Source of the DNA: Bog-473 sp963730785
GTDB taxonomy: Bacteria > Actinomycetota > Acidimicrobiia > Acidimicrobiales > RAAP-2
Direction: 5' to 3'
Length of the DNA: 64,000 nt
Assembly: GCA_963730785.1 (NCBI GenBank)
Contig: CAVSTF010000003.1
Coordinates: forward strand, 208,526-272,525
Part shown: in pieces, positions 34,989-43,934 of the stretch
How positions within the stretch are numbered: position 1 is the stretch's first letter
Layout: every line of letters starts with the position of its first letter
The notes under the pieces: generated by a model
The model's input: only the letters and a program-made list of their open reading frames with translations
Told to the model about the DNA's origin: nothing
Database searches by the model: none
Position numbers and translations under genes: made by a program

Positions 34989-35843
34989 TCACACGGTGTG
35001 GAGCGGCTGATCGAAGTAGAGCTGCGGCCGTCGTTCGTCTTCGAGGAGGGCGGAAATGCCCTCCCTCTGGAGGGCCAGAGGGAGATCGATCCGGTGCACC
35101 AGTAACTCGGGGGCGTGCGTGGAACCCGGCGCCGCCCGCCGCGCTTCGGCCACCACGGTGCCGGTGGGAGCCACAATCCGGCTCGCGCCGAGCAAGGTCG
35201 AGGTGCTGTGAGCCCCGCACTGGTTGGCCTGCACCCACCACTGGCTATTGGCCAGGGCCATGGCCGGATAGAAGAGGTCCCAGGCGATGGCGGCCTCGAC
35301 CTCATAGGCCGAAGGGGCCAAGACCAGGTGGGCACCCCGCAGGGCCAGAGTGCGGGCCACTTCGGGGAAGTCGCCGTCGAAACAAATGACCAGGCCCACC
35401 ACGCCCAGTGACGGGTCCTCAAAGGTGGTCAGGCAGTCACCCGGCGTGAAGACCGACAATTCCCCCGTCGGCGAATAGAGGTGGGCCTTGCGATGCCAGG
35501 CGGCCAGCTTCCCGTTGGGGTCGAACACCAGCATGGTGTTGTAGATCTCACCGTGCTCACCCAGTTCCGGCACACTGCCCGCCGCCAGCCACATGTGGGC
35601 GTCACGAGCGGCCTGAGCCAGGCGTTCGCTCCGGGGACCTTCTCGTGGTTCGGCCGATTGGCGGACATCGTTGGGCATGGTGACCGGGTCGTACCCGCAG
35701 GGCCAAAGCTCAGGGAGGAGGAGCAGTTCGACGCCGCGCGATACCGCCAGGTCCACCATGCCCAACGCGACCTGCATGTTGCGTTGTGGTTCGCCGGGAA
35801 TGGCCAGAAATTGCGCCACCCCTACTTGAAGATCTCGCTTCAT
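34989..35843 (-). CDS. Carbon-nitrogen hydrolase (nitrilase superfamily)
   Basis: 284 residues. The Glu-Lys-Cys triad is present: ELLLLPELWPCGY (Glu near 44), AAWHRKAHLYSP (Lys near 119) and VICFDGDFPE (Cys near 153). Family members include N-carbamoylputrescine amidohydrolase, beta-ureidopropionase and omega-amidase. Length and the GDFPE motif fit amidases rather than true nitrilases. Between allophanate hydrolase and two ureohydrolases it could deal with an N-carbamoyl amine, but the sequence alone does not decide. Confidence 0.86.
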   Translation of the reverse strand: MKRDLQVGVAQFLAIPGEPQRNMQVALGMVDLAVSRGVELLLLPELWPCGYDPVTMPNDVRQSAEPREGPRSERLAQAARDAHMWLAAGSVPELGEHGEIYNTMLVFDPNGKLAAWHRKAHLYSPTGELSVFTPGDCLTTFEDPSLGVVGLVICFDGDFPEVARTLALRGAHLVLAPSAYEVEAAIAWDLFYPAMALANSQWWVQANQCGAHSTSTLLGASRIVAPTGTVVAEARRAAPGSTHAPELLVHRIDLPLALQREGISALLEDERRPQLYFDQPLHTV

Positions 35844-36007
35844 TTCGGCACCCGATTCACCGATTCCCCGTCTTCCTGTGCCGCTGAGGGCAACTTAGGA
35901 CGGGATCGTTCTCAGCTGGTTTCCACTACATGAATGGACTGTTACAAGCTCCTGGTTTCGTTCGGTTGATGCCGGCTCGTCCGTAATCTCGGTGGGATCG
36001 GCCGACG

Positions 36008-37012
36008 ATGGGAGCACTGGTGACACCAGGTCCGGGACGCATGGATATGCCCTTCGTGGGAATTCCGTCATTTCTCCGTTCGCCGGTACTCGGGCCTGAA
36101 GACCAGGTCGACGCTGACCTGGTCATCTTGGGAGCGCCCACCGATGAGGGCTCTCCATTCATGCCGGGTTCCCGCTTCGGCCCCCGGTCGATTCGGGAAC
36201 ACTCCCTCCGGTTCGTGACCGATGAGCCGGGTTTCTTCGACCCGGCCGACGGTCGCCGGTATTTGGCCCATGAAGTGACCCACCGCCGCATCGTCGACTT
36301 GGGCGATGCCGACATCATCCCGACCAATGTGGCCGGGACCTTTGACAACATCACCGAACTCACCGCCCGGGCCCTCAGCCGAGGCGGGACCCCGATCATC
36401 CTCGGGGGCGATCACGCCATCTCGTTTCCGGTGGTGCGGGCGTTCACCGAACCGCTCTACGTGATCCACTTCGATGCCCATCTGGACTACATGCCATTCG
36501 TGCATGGCGCCTCCATGACCAATGCACACGCCTTCCGCCATGTGGCCCATATGCCGCACGTCCTCGGCCTCATACAGGTGGGTATCCGGAGTCTTCGGAG
36601 CACCGAGGTGATGTGGCGGGACACGCTGGAGGACGGCAACCAGGTGGTGACCATGACCGAGTTCCGCCAGCGCGGCCCCGAAGCGCTGGCGGCCATGGTG
36701 CCCAAGGGGGCCCATTGCTACATCAGCCTCGACATGGACGTGCTGGACATGTCGCTGGTGCCGGGCTGCGTCTCGGGCGAACCGAACGGCATGCTTTACG
36801 ACCAACTACGTGACGCACTCATTGCGTTGACGAATCGAGCCCGTATCGTCGGCCTCGACCTGGTTGAGGTCAATCCCCAGCTCGATGTTGGTACCGGCGC
36901 CACGTCGTACCTGGCCGCCCACACCATTGTTGAGTTCCTGGGCCATCTCTGCGACAGCGCCCATTGGAAGGAACTGCGGGTCAGGCCTCCAGGTCCATCG
37001 ACATCAGGGTGA
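36008..37012 (+). CDS. Ureohydrolase (agmatinase/arginase family) A
   Basis: 334 residues with the complete two-metal site: GGDHAIS (near 138), HFDAHLD (near 158) and SLDMDVLD (near 243). The enzyme hydrolyses a guanidino group to an amine and urea. Agmatinase, guanidinobutyrase, proclavaminate amidinohydrolase, guanidine hydrolase and the metformin hydrolase subunits all share this fold. The ATG at 36008 is the longest start; GTG at 36020 or ATG 36041 are possible. Its 3' end overlaps that of ureohydrolase B by 32 bases. The two are clearly different sequences. Confidence 0.87.
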   Translation: MGALVTPGPGRMDMPFVGIPSFLRSPVLGPEDQVDADLVILGAPTDEGSPFMPGSRFGPRSIREHSLRFVTDEPGFFDPADGRRYLAHEVTHRRIVDLGDADIIPTNVAGTFDNITELTARALSRGGTPIILGGDHAISFPVVRAFTEPLYVIHFDAHLDYMPFVHGASMTNAHAFRHVAHMPHVLGLIQVGIRSLRSTEVMWRDTLEDGNQVVTMTEFRQRGPEALAAMVPKGAHCYISLDMDVLDMSLVPGCVSGEPNGMLYDQLRDALIALTNRARIVGLDLVEVNPQLDVGTGATSYLAAHTIVEFLGHLCDSAHWKELRVRPPGPSTSG

Positions 37013-37934
37013 CCAGGTCGTAGAGCACGTGGGCGGCCGCAATGGCCGTGATCTCGGCGTGGTCATAGGCCGGCGCCACTTCCACCACGTCGCCTCCCAC
37101 CAACGAAAGAGGAGCCAGGCCGCGCAGCATGGCCAGGAGTTCGCGACTGGTCATGCCGCCGGCCTCGGGCGTACCGGTCCCGGGCGCGTGCGCCGGATCG
37201 AGGACGTCGATGTCCACCGAGACGTAGAGGGGGGCGTCGCCCACCCGGCGAATGAGCTGCTCAATGAGGGCATCCGTGCCCTGGGTGGCCACGTCGTTGC
37301 TCGAGATCTGGAAGAACCCCATATCGGTGTCGTCGGAGAGGTCGTCCTTCGAATAGAGGGGTCCCCGCAGCCCAACGTGGGCGCTGTGGTCCTTGAGGAG
37401 CAGCCCTTCTTCCCAGGCCCGGCGAAATGGCGTGCCGTGGGTGTAGCGAGCGCCGAAGTAGGTGTCCCACGTGTCGAGATGGGCGTCAAAGTGGATCAGT
37501 GCGACTGGGCCGTGCCGCTTCACGGTGGAACGGAGCAGAGGGTGGGCAATGGTGTGGTCGCCACCGATGGCCACCAGGCGACCGCCATGGGCCAGCAGTG
37601 CGTCCGCTCCCGCTTCGATTTGGGCCACTGCCGCTTCGTTGTCGAAAGGGGAGCAGCTGATGTCACCGGCATCGACCACCTGTCCCCGTTCGAACGGGAG
37701 TGTGTCCAGCTCCGGGTGATAGGGCCGGAGCAATCGAGATCCCTGACGTACCGCGCTGGGGCCGAAGCGGGCGCCGGGTCGATAGGTCGTCCCGCCGTCG
37801 AACGGAATGCCAACGACCGCAATGTCCCAATGGGACACCTGGTCGATGGTGGGCAGCCGGGCGAAGGTGGAGATTCCAGCAAACCGGGGCACCACCGTGG
37901 CGTTAGCCGGTCCGATCGGCGGCTGGTCAGTCAT
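36981..37934 (-). CDS. Ureohydrolase (agmatinase/guanidinobutyrase-like) B
   Basis: 317 residues, with GIPFDGGTTYRPGARFGPSAVRQ near 42, IGGDHTIAHP (near 122), HFDAHLDTWDTYFG (near 148) and SVDIDVLDPAHAPGTGTPEAGGMTSRE (near 233). The last stretch is the agmatinase/guanidinobutyrase signature, closer to SpeB than paralogue A is. It faces gene A and shares its 3' end with it, while its start overlaps the beta-lactamase-fold gene by 8 bases, so it belongs to that reverse-strand unit. Confidence 0.87.
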   Translation of the reverse strand: MTDQPPIGPANATVVPRFAGISTFARLPTIDQVSHWDIAVVGIPFDGGTTYRPGARFGPSAVRQGSRLLRPYHPELDTLPFERGQVVDAGDISCSPFDNEAAVAQIEAGADALLAHGGRLVAIGGDHTIAHPLLRSTVKRHGPVALIHFDAHLDTWDTYFGARYTHGTPFRRAWEEGLLLKDHSAHVGLRGPLYSKDDLSDDTDMGFFQISSNDVATQGTDALIEQLIRRVGDAPLYVSVDIDVLDPAHAPGTGTPEAGGMTSRELLAMLRGLAPLSLVGGDVVEVAPAYDHAEITAIAAAHVLYDLVTLMSMDLEA

Positions 37935-39156
37935 CGATGGCCTGGTACACCAGCGCCCTCAGTTGCGATCGGAACGGATAGGCGATGGACGGGAACAGTT
38001 GGGTCATGAAGACCACGAAGAGATCCTCGACCGGGTCGACCCAAAAGGCCGTACTGGCCGCGCCGCCCCAGTAGTAGTCCCCGGCCGAACCGGCCATGGC
38101 CGTGGCGGCGGGACCTAAGCCCACTGCAAAGCCCAAGCCGAACCCGACGCCTTCGAAGCCAGCCTCGCCGAATCCGCCAATGGCCATATCCATCAGGGTG
38201 GCGCCGCCGGGTAAGTGGTTTTGGGTCATCAGTTCGATGGTCTTGCGGCCGATGATCCGACGCCCGTGGAGTTGACCGCCATTGGCCAGCATCTGGCAGA
38301 AGGCGACGTAGTCGTGCGTGGTCGAAACCAGCCCGCCGGCGCCGGAGAGGTAGGAGCGCGGCCGGAGGTACCGGCTCGTCTCGGCATCATCCATCAACGC
38401 CGGTGAGTTGGCCGGCCGGTAGCGGTAGCCGGAGGCCAAGCGATGCCGTGATTGCTCGGGGACGTAGAACCCCGTGTCCACCATGCCCAGCGGTTCAAAG
38501 ATGTATTGCTGCAGGTAGGCATCGAGCGTCAGGCCGGAGAAGATCTCGACCAGTCGCCCGACGATGTCGGTCGAAAGCCCGTAATTCCAATGCGTTCCGG
38601 GTTGGAACTTCAGGGGATGCTCGGCCAGCAGTGAGGTGATGCCCTCGAGCGTCATCCCACCCTTCGCCGCCGACCGGGCCTCGGCGAACTTCTGATCGAT
38701 TGGATTGTCGGGCATGAGGGCGCCGGGCAATCCGGTGGTGTGCATGAGGACATCACGGATGTTCATTGGCCGGTCGGGCTTGACCAGCCGAATCGATTGA
38801 TCCGCCTGTACGTCGCCGACTTGGAGTGTCCGCCATTCGGGGATGTACCGATGGACCGGGTCCAAGAGCTGAAACTTGCCCCGCTCGTAGAGCTGCATAA
38901 GGGCCAAGGAGGCGATGGGCTTGGTCATGGAAAAGATCCGGAAGATGGTGTCGTCGTCCATCGGCAGTGACCGCTCGCGGTCCCGCAGGCCGAATGAACG
39001 TTGATAGGCCACATGTCCGCCGCGGCAGACGGCGATTTGGCAGCCGGCGATCTTTCCCGTGTCGATAAACTGCGTAGTGAAGTGCTCGGTGATGCGCTCC
39101 AGCCGGGCGCCATCCATTCCTGCCGCCTCTGGCTCCACCTTCGTGCTGTCTGACAC
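37927..39156 (-). CDS. Serine hydrolase, beta-lactamase class C fold (EstB-like)
   Basis: 409 residues, no signal peptide. SMTK (near 75) is the Ser-x-x-Lys nucleophile motif and NYGLS (near 175) the Tyr motif; GGAASTAFWV near the C-terminus replaces the KTG box. This set is typical of cytoplasmic esterases and peptidases of the family, not antibiotic resistance. It precedes ureohydrolase B with an overlap and probably shares its transcript. Confidence 0.83.
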   Translation of the reverse strand: MSDSTKVEPEAAGMDGARLERITEHFTTQFIDTGKIAGCQIAVCRGGHVAYQRSFGLRDRERSLPMDDDTIFRIFSMTKPIASLALMQLYERGKFQLLDPVHRYIPEWRTLQVGDVQADQSIRLVKPDRPMNIRDVLMHTTGLPGALMPDNPIDQKFAEARSAAKGGMTLEGITSLLAEHPLKFQPGTHWNYGLSTDIVGRLVEIFSGLTLDAYLQQYIFEPLGMVDTGFYVPEQSRHRLASGYRYRPANSPALMDDAETSRYLRPRSYLSGAGGLVSTTHDYVAFCQMLANGGQLHGRRIIGRKTIELMTQNHLPGGATLMDMAIGGFGEAGFEGVGFGLGFAVGLGPAATAMAGSAGDYYWGGAASTAFWVDPVEDLFVVFMTQLFPSIAYPFRSQLRALVYQAIDD

Positions 39157-39244
39157 GGGGCTGCTCCGATCTTCTCCAGGCCGGCCAGCAAGCCGAACGT
39201 GCAGTCAGACAGTAACCACCCCGGTGGTACCGGCGACAGAAGGT

Positions 39245-40057
39245 TCAGCCACCAGCTGCTTTCTTCTCAGCCTGCTGGCGCATGTACGACGCCGTGCCCT
39301 CCAGGAACTTGCCGACGTCCTGAGCCTTGCTGGCTGCGATGTCCTTGAAATACTCGGGGACGTACACCTGTGCGGCGCCGCTTTCGAGGCCAGCCAATAT
39401 GGCATCGACCGCCACCGACACCGGTTCCGCCGGCACCGGCAAATCAGGGATGTCATTGTCCGGCAGGCTGAACAACGGGGTATCGATCACGCCGGGGTAC
39501 ACCACCATGACCTTGACGCCGGTCTCCCATAGGTCCACCGCCATGGCTTCCGAAAACGCGGTGAGGGCCGCCTTGCTGGCGTCGTAGGCCGATTCGCCCG
39601 GAGCACTCAGCGTGGCGGCAATGGATGAAATGTTGACGATCGTTCCCGACCCGCGAGCCAGCATTTGCGGCAGAAGCTCCATGGTCAACCGCATGGGCGA
39701 GAGGTAGTTGATATGCATGACCTGCGTGATGATGTCAATGTCGAGCGCGGTCACGTGCCGTCGCTTCGGAATGCCGGCGTTGTTGATCAGGAGATCGACA
39801 CCACCAAAGGCGTCCAGTACGTCCACCGCCAGCCGGTCCACTTCGTCGTTCACCGACAAGTCGACCACCCACATTCGGCTGTCGGGTGAATGGACCATGC
39901 ACCGGTCCACTACTTCTCTGAGTTGGTCGCTACGACGAGCGCAGATCCCGACGATGGCGCCCCGCTCGGCCAACGCTTCGGCCAGTCCGGCACCGATTCC
40001 AGATGATCCACCCGTCAACAGCACCCGACAGCCCACTAAGTCCAGTCCCATGCCCAC
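39245..40057 (-). CDS. SDR-family oxidoreductase
   Basis: 270 residues. GGSSGIGAGLAEAL (near 16), NNAG (near 92), SSIAATLSAPGESAYDASKAAL (catalytic Ser, Tyr, Lys near 143-162) are all intact, and the C-terminal tail carries EKKAA. Classical SDR length. It stands alone between the beta-lactamase-fold gene and the two-component pair, on the same strand. The substrate is unknown. Confidence 0.85.
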   Translation of the reverse strand: MGMGLDLVGCRVLLTGGSSGIGAGLAEALAERGAIVGICARRSDQLREVVDRCMVHSPDSRMWVVDLSVNDEVDRLAVDVLDAFGGVDLLINNAGIPKRRHVTALDIDIITQVMHINYLSPMRLTMELLPQMLARGSGTIVNISSIAATLSAPGESAYDASKAALTAFSEAMAVDLWETGVKVMVVYPGVIDTPLFSLPDNDIPDLPVPAEPVSVAVDAILAGLESGAAQVYVPEYFKDIAASKAQDVGKFLEGTASYMRQQAEKKAAGG

Positions 40058-40094
40058 CCCTTCCGACCCTGCACACTAATGACGTTGCCTTCGG

Positions 40095-40793
40095 TCACGT
40101 CGAAGGAGCGTCAACCACCAGTTCGTAGCCAATCCCCGGGATGGTCCGCAACATCCGCCCTTCGTCGTCCCCCAATTTCTTGCGTAGGCGATGGGCATAG
40201 ACCCGTATGTAGTTGGATTCGGCTCCATAGCCCGGACCCCATACGTCCTTCAAGATCATGTGATGGGTACAGACCTTGCCGGCGTGGCGGGCCAAATAGG
40301 CCAATAGGTCGAACTCACGGCTGGTCAGTGAGAGGTCGGCTCCGTCCAATGTGGCCATGTGGTGGACGAGATCGATCCCGATTGGACCGACTTCGAGGGT
40401 GGGCGAACCATCAGTTCCGGAACCGGCATTGGTGGAGCCGTGTCGGATGGCCACGCGCAGTCGAGCTTCCAGTTCCGCCATGCCGAACGGCTTCGTGATG
40501 AAGTCGTCGGCCCCGCCGTCCAGTGCCTCCACCTTGCGCCGCTCGTCGCCGTAGGCCGAGAGCACGACGATTGGCACGTCGGAGAACTCCCGGATCCGGC
40601 GACAGACTTCCAAGCCGTCGATATCAGGCAGGCCCAAATCCAAAATGACCAGATCGGGATGCACGAGCGCCACCTGCGTCACGGCACCGGCACCCGTACT
40701 GGCGGTGGTCACTTCGTCACCGCGGGCGGATAATCCGATCCGCAGTGCTTTTACCAACGAGGGATCGTCGTCAACGACCAGGATCCTCGTCAC
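40095..40793 (-). CDS. kdpE: KdpE-like response regulator (OmpR family)
   Basis: 232 residues. Receiver domain: acidic pocket VVDDDP, phosphoacceptor Asp in LVILDLGLPD (near 53), Lys in ITKPFG. The C-terminal winged helix (LSLTSREFDLLAYLARHAGKVCTHHMILKDVWGPGYGAESNYIRVYAHRLRKKLG) matches KdpE rather well. The cognate kinase gene lies 15 bases upstream. No kdpFABC operon is visible in this window, so its targets may be elsewhere. Confidence 0.82.
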   Translation of the reverse strand: MTRILVVDDDPSLVKALRIGLSARGDEVTTASTGAGAVTQVALVHPDLVILDLGLPDIDGLEVCRRIREFSDVPIVVLSAYGDERRKVEALDGGADDFITKPFGMAELEARLRVAIRHGSTNAGSGTDGSPTLEVGPIGIDLVHHMATLDGADLSLTSREFDLLAYLARHAGKVCTHHMILKDVWGPGYGAESNYIRVYAHRLRKKLGDDEGRMLRTIPGIGYELVVDAPST

Positions 40794-40808
40794 GTCCGGG
40801 CGTCCGAC

Positions 40809-42344
40809 TTACACATTGAGGGCAACGCTGTTGACGATGGGAAGTGTGAAGACGAAGCGTGCTCCGGGCGTGGCACTGGGGTCGATCCAGATCGAACCGC
40901 CATGAGCCTCGACAAATGCCTTGGCGATAGCCAGACCCAAGCCGGCTCGCCCACCGCCGCTGTGGTGACTGAACATCTTGAATATCTGCTCTCGTTCGCC
41001 TGCCGCGACGCCTGGCCCGTGATCGGTGACCGACACTTCCATGAGGGCATCTTCGCCCGCGCCGACCACACGGGCAGCCACGGTAATGACGCTCTGCTCC
41101 GGGGAAAGCCGGGCTGCGTTCTCCAGGAGGTTGGCCAAGACCTGTCCTACCAATACATGGTCGATCTGCAGGAGCGGCAGGTCGGGCTCATGATCCACCA
41201 CCACCCGCTCCGGATTCACCAACCCACCAATGGAGATCAGCGCCTCAGCCACGAGATCTTCAAAGGCAATGGCCGAGGTCCGAACCTCCAATGCCCCCGA
41301 ATCGATCCGGGTCATGTCCAACAGATTGGTCACCAGGCGAGCGAGGCGATCTGACTGCAACTCAATGAGCTCCAGCAACTCAGAAGCGTCGCTGGGAGTG
41401 ATCGCATCCCCGCTCTCGCGCAGACCCGAAACGGCTGCCTTTATCGAAGCGAGTGGCGTCCGCAGGTCGTGGGAGACGGCGCCCATCATGGCGCCGCGCC
41501 AACGGTCAACCTCCTCCAGCAGCAAAGTGCGAAGCGCTCGATCCTGCAGCTGCGCCCGCTCGACGGCCAGGGCGGCCTGATTGGCGAAGGTGCCCAACAG
41601 GGCACGATCCTGCCGGGCGAACGCAACCTCGTGCAGTACCAGCAGTCCAACCGGTCGGTTGCTGGCCACTAGGGCAACCGCGACCCGGGCCTTCGTGTGT
41701 TCGTCTGACAGCCCGAGCGAACGAATCTGACCCTCGCTCTCGGTCAATGACTCATTTTCGGCGGGAGTAAGTTCGCGTCCCGCCCGCGCGGCCACGGCCA
41801 AGGTGGCCCCTTCGAGAACGCCGTCTCCGTGTTGATCGGGCAACACCATCGCTGTCCACTGGGGAGTGAACATTGTTTGCACGGTGGCGACAATGTGATT
41901 GAGCAGCTGATCCAGTGTGAGGTCGCCGATCAGTGCCTGCGAAAGCTCATAAAGACGAGTGGCTTCCAGTTCCCGTCGGCGCCCCTCTTCGCGTGCCGTT
42001 TTCAGATTGGTGACCACTCGAGCCATGACGAGTGCCACCGCCAGGTACACCAGGAGGGCCGTCCAGTTTTGGGGAGCCTGGACGGCGACTCGACCATAGG
42101 GCGGGAGGAAGAAGACGTCGTAGAACACGAAACCGGCGAGCGAGACCAGGACGCCAGGCCCGAATCCACCGAACATGACGGCGACCACCACTGGGATGAC
42201 GAAGACGAGGGCCGGTGTCGCCGTGCTCAGGTGAGAGCGGAAGGGCAGCATGCACAGGGCCAAAGCCACCTGCGCGGTCAGGGCTAATCCCCAGCCAATG
42301 ACTGCTCTATTGGTTGCTCCCCGAAAGAACGGTGTCACTGGCAT
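40809..42344 (-). CDS. Sensor histidine kinase, KdpD-like but lacking the N-terminal sensor part
   Basis: 511 residues. About four membrane segments (residues 10-110, with the DUF4118-type FVFYDVFFLPPYG), then a GAF-like domain (about 130-270), HisKA with SHDLRTPLASIK (phospho-His near 293) and an HATPase (NLLENAARLSPEQS near 393, DHGPGV, GGRAGLGLAIAKAFVEAHGG). Full-length KdpD has an extra 350 or so N-terminal residues (KdpD sensor and Usp domains); none are here. It is cotranscribed with the response regulator gene. Confidence 0.85.
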   Translation of the reverse strand: MPVTPFFRGATNRAVIGWGLALTAQVALALCMLPFRSHLSTATPALVFVIPVVVAVMFGGFGPGVLVSLAGFVFYDVFFLPPYGRVAVQAPQNWTALLVYLAVALVMARVVTNLKTAREEGRRRELEATRLYELSQALIGDLTLDQLLNHIVATVQTMFTPQWTAMVLPDQHGDGVLEGATLAVAARAGRELTPAENESLTESEGQIRSLGLSDEHTKARVAVALVASNRPVGLLVLHEVAFARQDRALLGTFANQAALAVERAQLQDRALRTLLLEEVDRWRGAMMGAVSHDLRTPLASIKAAVSGLRESGDAITPSDASELLELIELQSDRLARLVTNLLDMTRIDSGALEVRTSAIAFEDLVAEALISIGGLVNPERVVVDHEPDLPLLQIDHVLVGQVLANLLENAARLSPEQSVITVAARVVGAGEDALMEVSVTDHGPGVAAGEREQIFKMFSHHSGGGRAGLGLAIAKAFVEAHGGSIWIDPSATPGARFVFTLPIVNSVALNV

Positions 42345-42472
42345 GGCCTCAAGGTTGAGTGTACCGATCGTCCAGGTCAGCGACCCAAAAGACGCATCCT
42401 CACCATCCCAGGTGGCCCAGATTGCCCTACGTTGAAGGGGCCATGGGCGAAATCTGCTGGAATGCCTGAACT

Positions 42473-43135
42473 GTGGACCTAGGCCTACGACTGACGAGTC
42501 ACTTCGACGAGCATCCGGAACAGCGGTTCGCGCTCCTGGTGCCCGTCGCCGTTGTCCTCACCGCGTGGGCCATTTGGCGCATGACGGCACTTTTTGCCCT
42601 GCCCGAAGTGGACTCGGTGTCCCACATCATCGGAGCCGTGTTGATCGGAGTGCTGGTCCTGGGTTTCGGAAGTTCGGTCTTGCTCAGGGCACCGACGAAC
42701 TGGCGGCGGAGTGCCTTTCTCTCACTGGCCATCCTGGCCGCCATTGCGGTGGTCCCCGCGTTCGGCCATTCTGCGCCATCAACCGTGTGGGCTGACGCCG
42801 CCGTGCTTGGCCTTGGCTTTTGGGGGTCGTTCGGTCTCTTGTTATTGATGACGGGGATACGGACGAAGTCGTGGCAGGGCAACGGCCCATGGTTCGCCCG
42901 CACCGATGTGGGGGATCCGGCGATCAAGCTCTGCGGGGCCACCTTTCGGATCATCGCTACCGGGTACGCCCCCGGCGAGGTCGATCAATTCCTGGCCGAG
43001 ACCCGGCAAAGTTTGGAAAGCGGTGAGCCCCTTTCCAAAGAGGAGATCGACGCCGCCACGTTCAGTGTCATTGCCAATGGCTACAGCGTTCGGGCCGTCG
43101 ACACCTTGCTCGAAGATCTGTCGTCTTCCCTTTAG
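42473..43135 (+). CDS. Membrane protein with two C-terminal DivIVA-type repeats
   Basis: 220 residues from a GTG. Four hydrophobic segments (about 18-42, 48-70, 81-98, 105-128) are followed by a cytoplasmic tail with two repeats of a GY-x-x-x-x-VD-x-x-L pattern: FRIIATGYAPGEVDQFLAE (near 160) and FSVIANGYSVRAVDTLLED (near 198). This is the short DivIVA-domain motif of actinobacterial proteins that sense membrane curvature or bind the pole. It starts 128 bases from the divergent kinase gene. The function is unknown; cell-pole or septum placement is inference. Confidence 0.7.
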   Translation: MDLGLRLTSHFDEHPEQRFALLVPVAVVLTAWAIWRMTALFALPEVDSVSHIIGAVLIGVLVLGFGSSVLLRAPTNWRRSAFLSLAILAAIAVVPAFGHSAPSTVWADAAVLGLGFWGSFGLLLLMTGIRTKSWQGNGPWFARTDVGDPAIKLCGATFRIIATGYAPGEVDQFLAETRQSLESGEPLSKEEIDAATFSVIANGYSVRAVDTLLEDLSSSL

Positions 43136-43141
43136 CTTGTA

Positions 43142-43855
43142 TCAGCCGGCGGCGACGAGGTCGCCAATAGCAGCCTCGGCGGCCGTTGCCGCGGCCAGCT
43201 CCATCATGCGGTTCAGATGGGCCAAGGCCTTCACCCTTCGTGGGTCTCGAGCCACATACTTGGCTACTGCGGCCATGTCGGCTGACCCGTCCGGCTTACT
43301 GAGTGCGAAGACGGCCTGATCGACAATGTGCTCGTCCGGTCGATCGCTGATACCTCGGTAGATCGACCACGCGACACCCGCCGAGTCACAGACTTCGGCC
43401 ACGGCGGAAGCTTCCATGTCGACGGCGCCGAATCCGCTCTCCCATATGGGGCGCCATATGGACTCTTCCGAGAACAATCCGTCGGTCGTCATGAGTCCGC
43501 CCTCAGCCACTCGAGGCGGCAGCGGGCGACTGAAAAACTCTGGCCCATCGGGATGGAGCCGGACCCGACTGGGAACCATGAGCGAACCGATCGTCAGGAC
43601 CGGATCGAGCCCACCGGCGATCCCGACCACCATGACATGGTCAAAGGCCCCTTGCTGGAGCATTCGTTCGGTGGCCGCCCGAGCCAACGTGGGACCAATA
43701 CCAATGAGACCGGCGGAAATCGTCCACTTCCCGGCCCTGCCGTGGTGGGAGAACACACCATTCCCGGACGATCGCTCCAATTGCCCAGCTTTGACGATCG
43801 CCTTCAACTCGGGTCGCATTGGAGCCAGCATTGCCACCCGTCGATCCTCGGACAC
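43142..43855 (-). CDS. Phosphorylase-superfamily nucleosidase (MTA/SAH nucleosidase-like)
   Basis: About 237 residues with the GTG at 43855 (VSEDRRVAMLAPMRPELKAIV); the open frame runs to 43936 but overlaps the next gene and looks non-coding there. GIGPTLARAATERML, MVVGIAGGLDP and the active-site GAVDMEASAVAEV (Asp/Glu/Met) match the MtnN/PNP fold. It would cleave a nucleoside N-glycosidic bond in the cytosol; the exact base is unknown. Confidence 0.75.
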   Translation of the reverse strand: MSEDRRVAMLAPMRPELKAIVKAGQLERSSGNGVFSHHGRAGKWTISAGLIGIGPTLARAATERMLQQGAFDHVMVVGIAGGLDPVLTIGSLMVPSRVRLHPDGPEFFSRPLPPRVAEGGLMTTDGLFSEESIWRPIWESGFGAVDMEASAVAEVCDSAGVAWSIYRGISDRPDEHIVDQAVFALSKPDGSADMAAVAKYVARDPRRVKALAHLNRMMELAAATAAEAAIGDLVAAG

Positions 43856-43934
43856 TCCATCATCATGGCCGACTGATCGATAGCGTGGGGGCACGGTCGA
43901 TGGAGACCGGCTGAACATCGAATGGGAGACGAAC

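Noticed and set aside
36864..38009. 381-residue forward frame over ureohydrolase B
   Set aside because: Antisense to a gene with a complete metal site; composition is non-protein-like.
37927..39156. Antibiotic-resistance beta-lactamase
   Set aside because: No signal peptide and no KTG box; the Ser-x-x-Lys and Tyr motifs fit the EstB-like esterase group.
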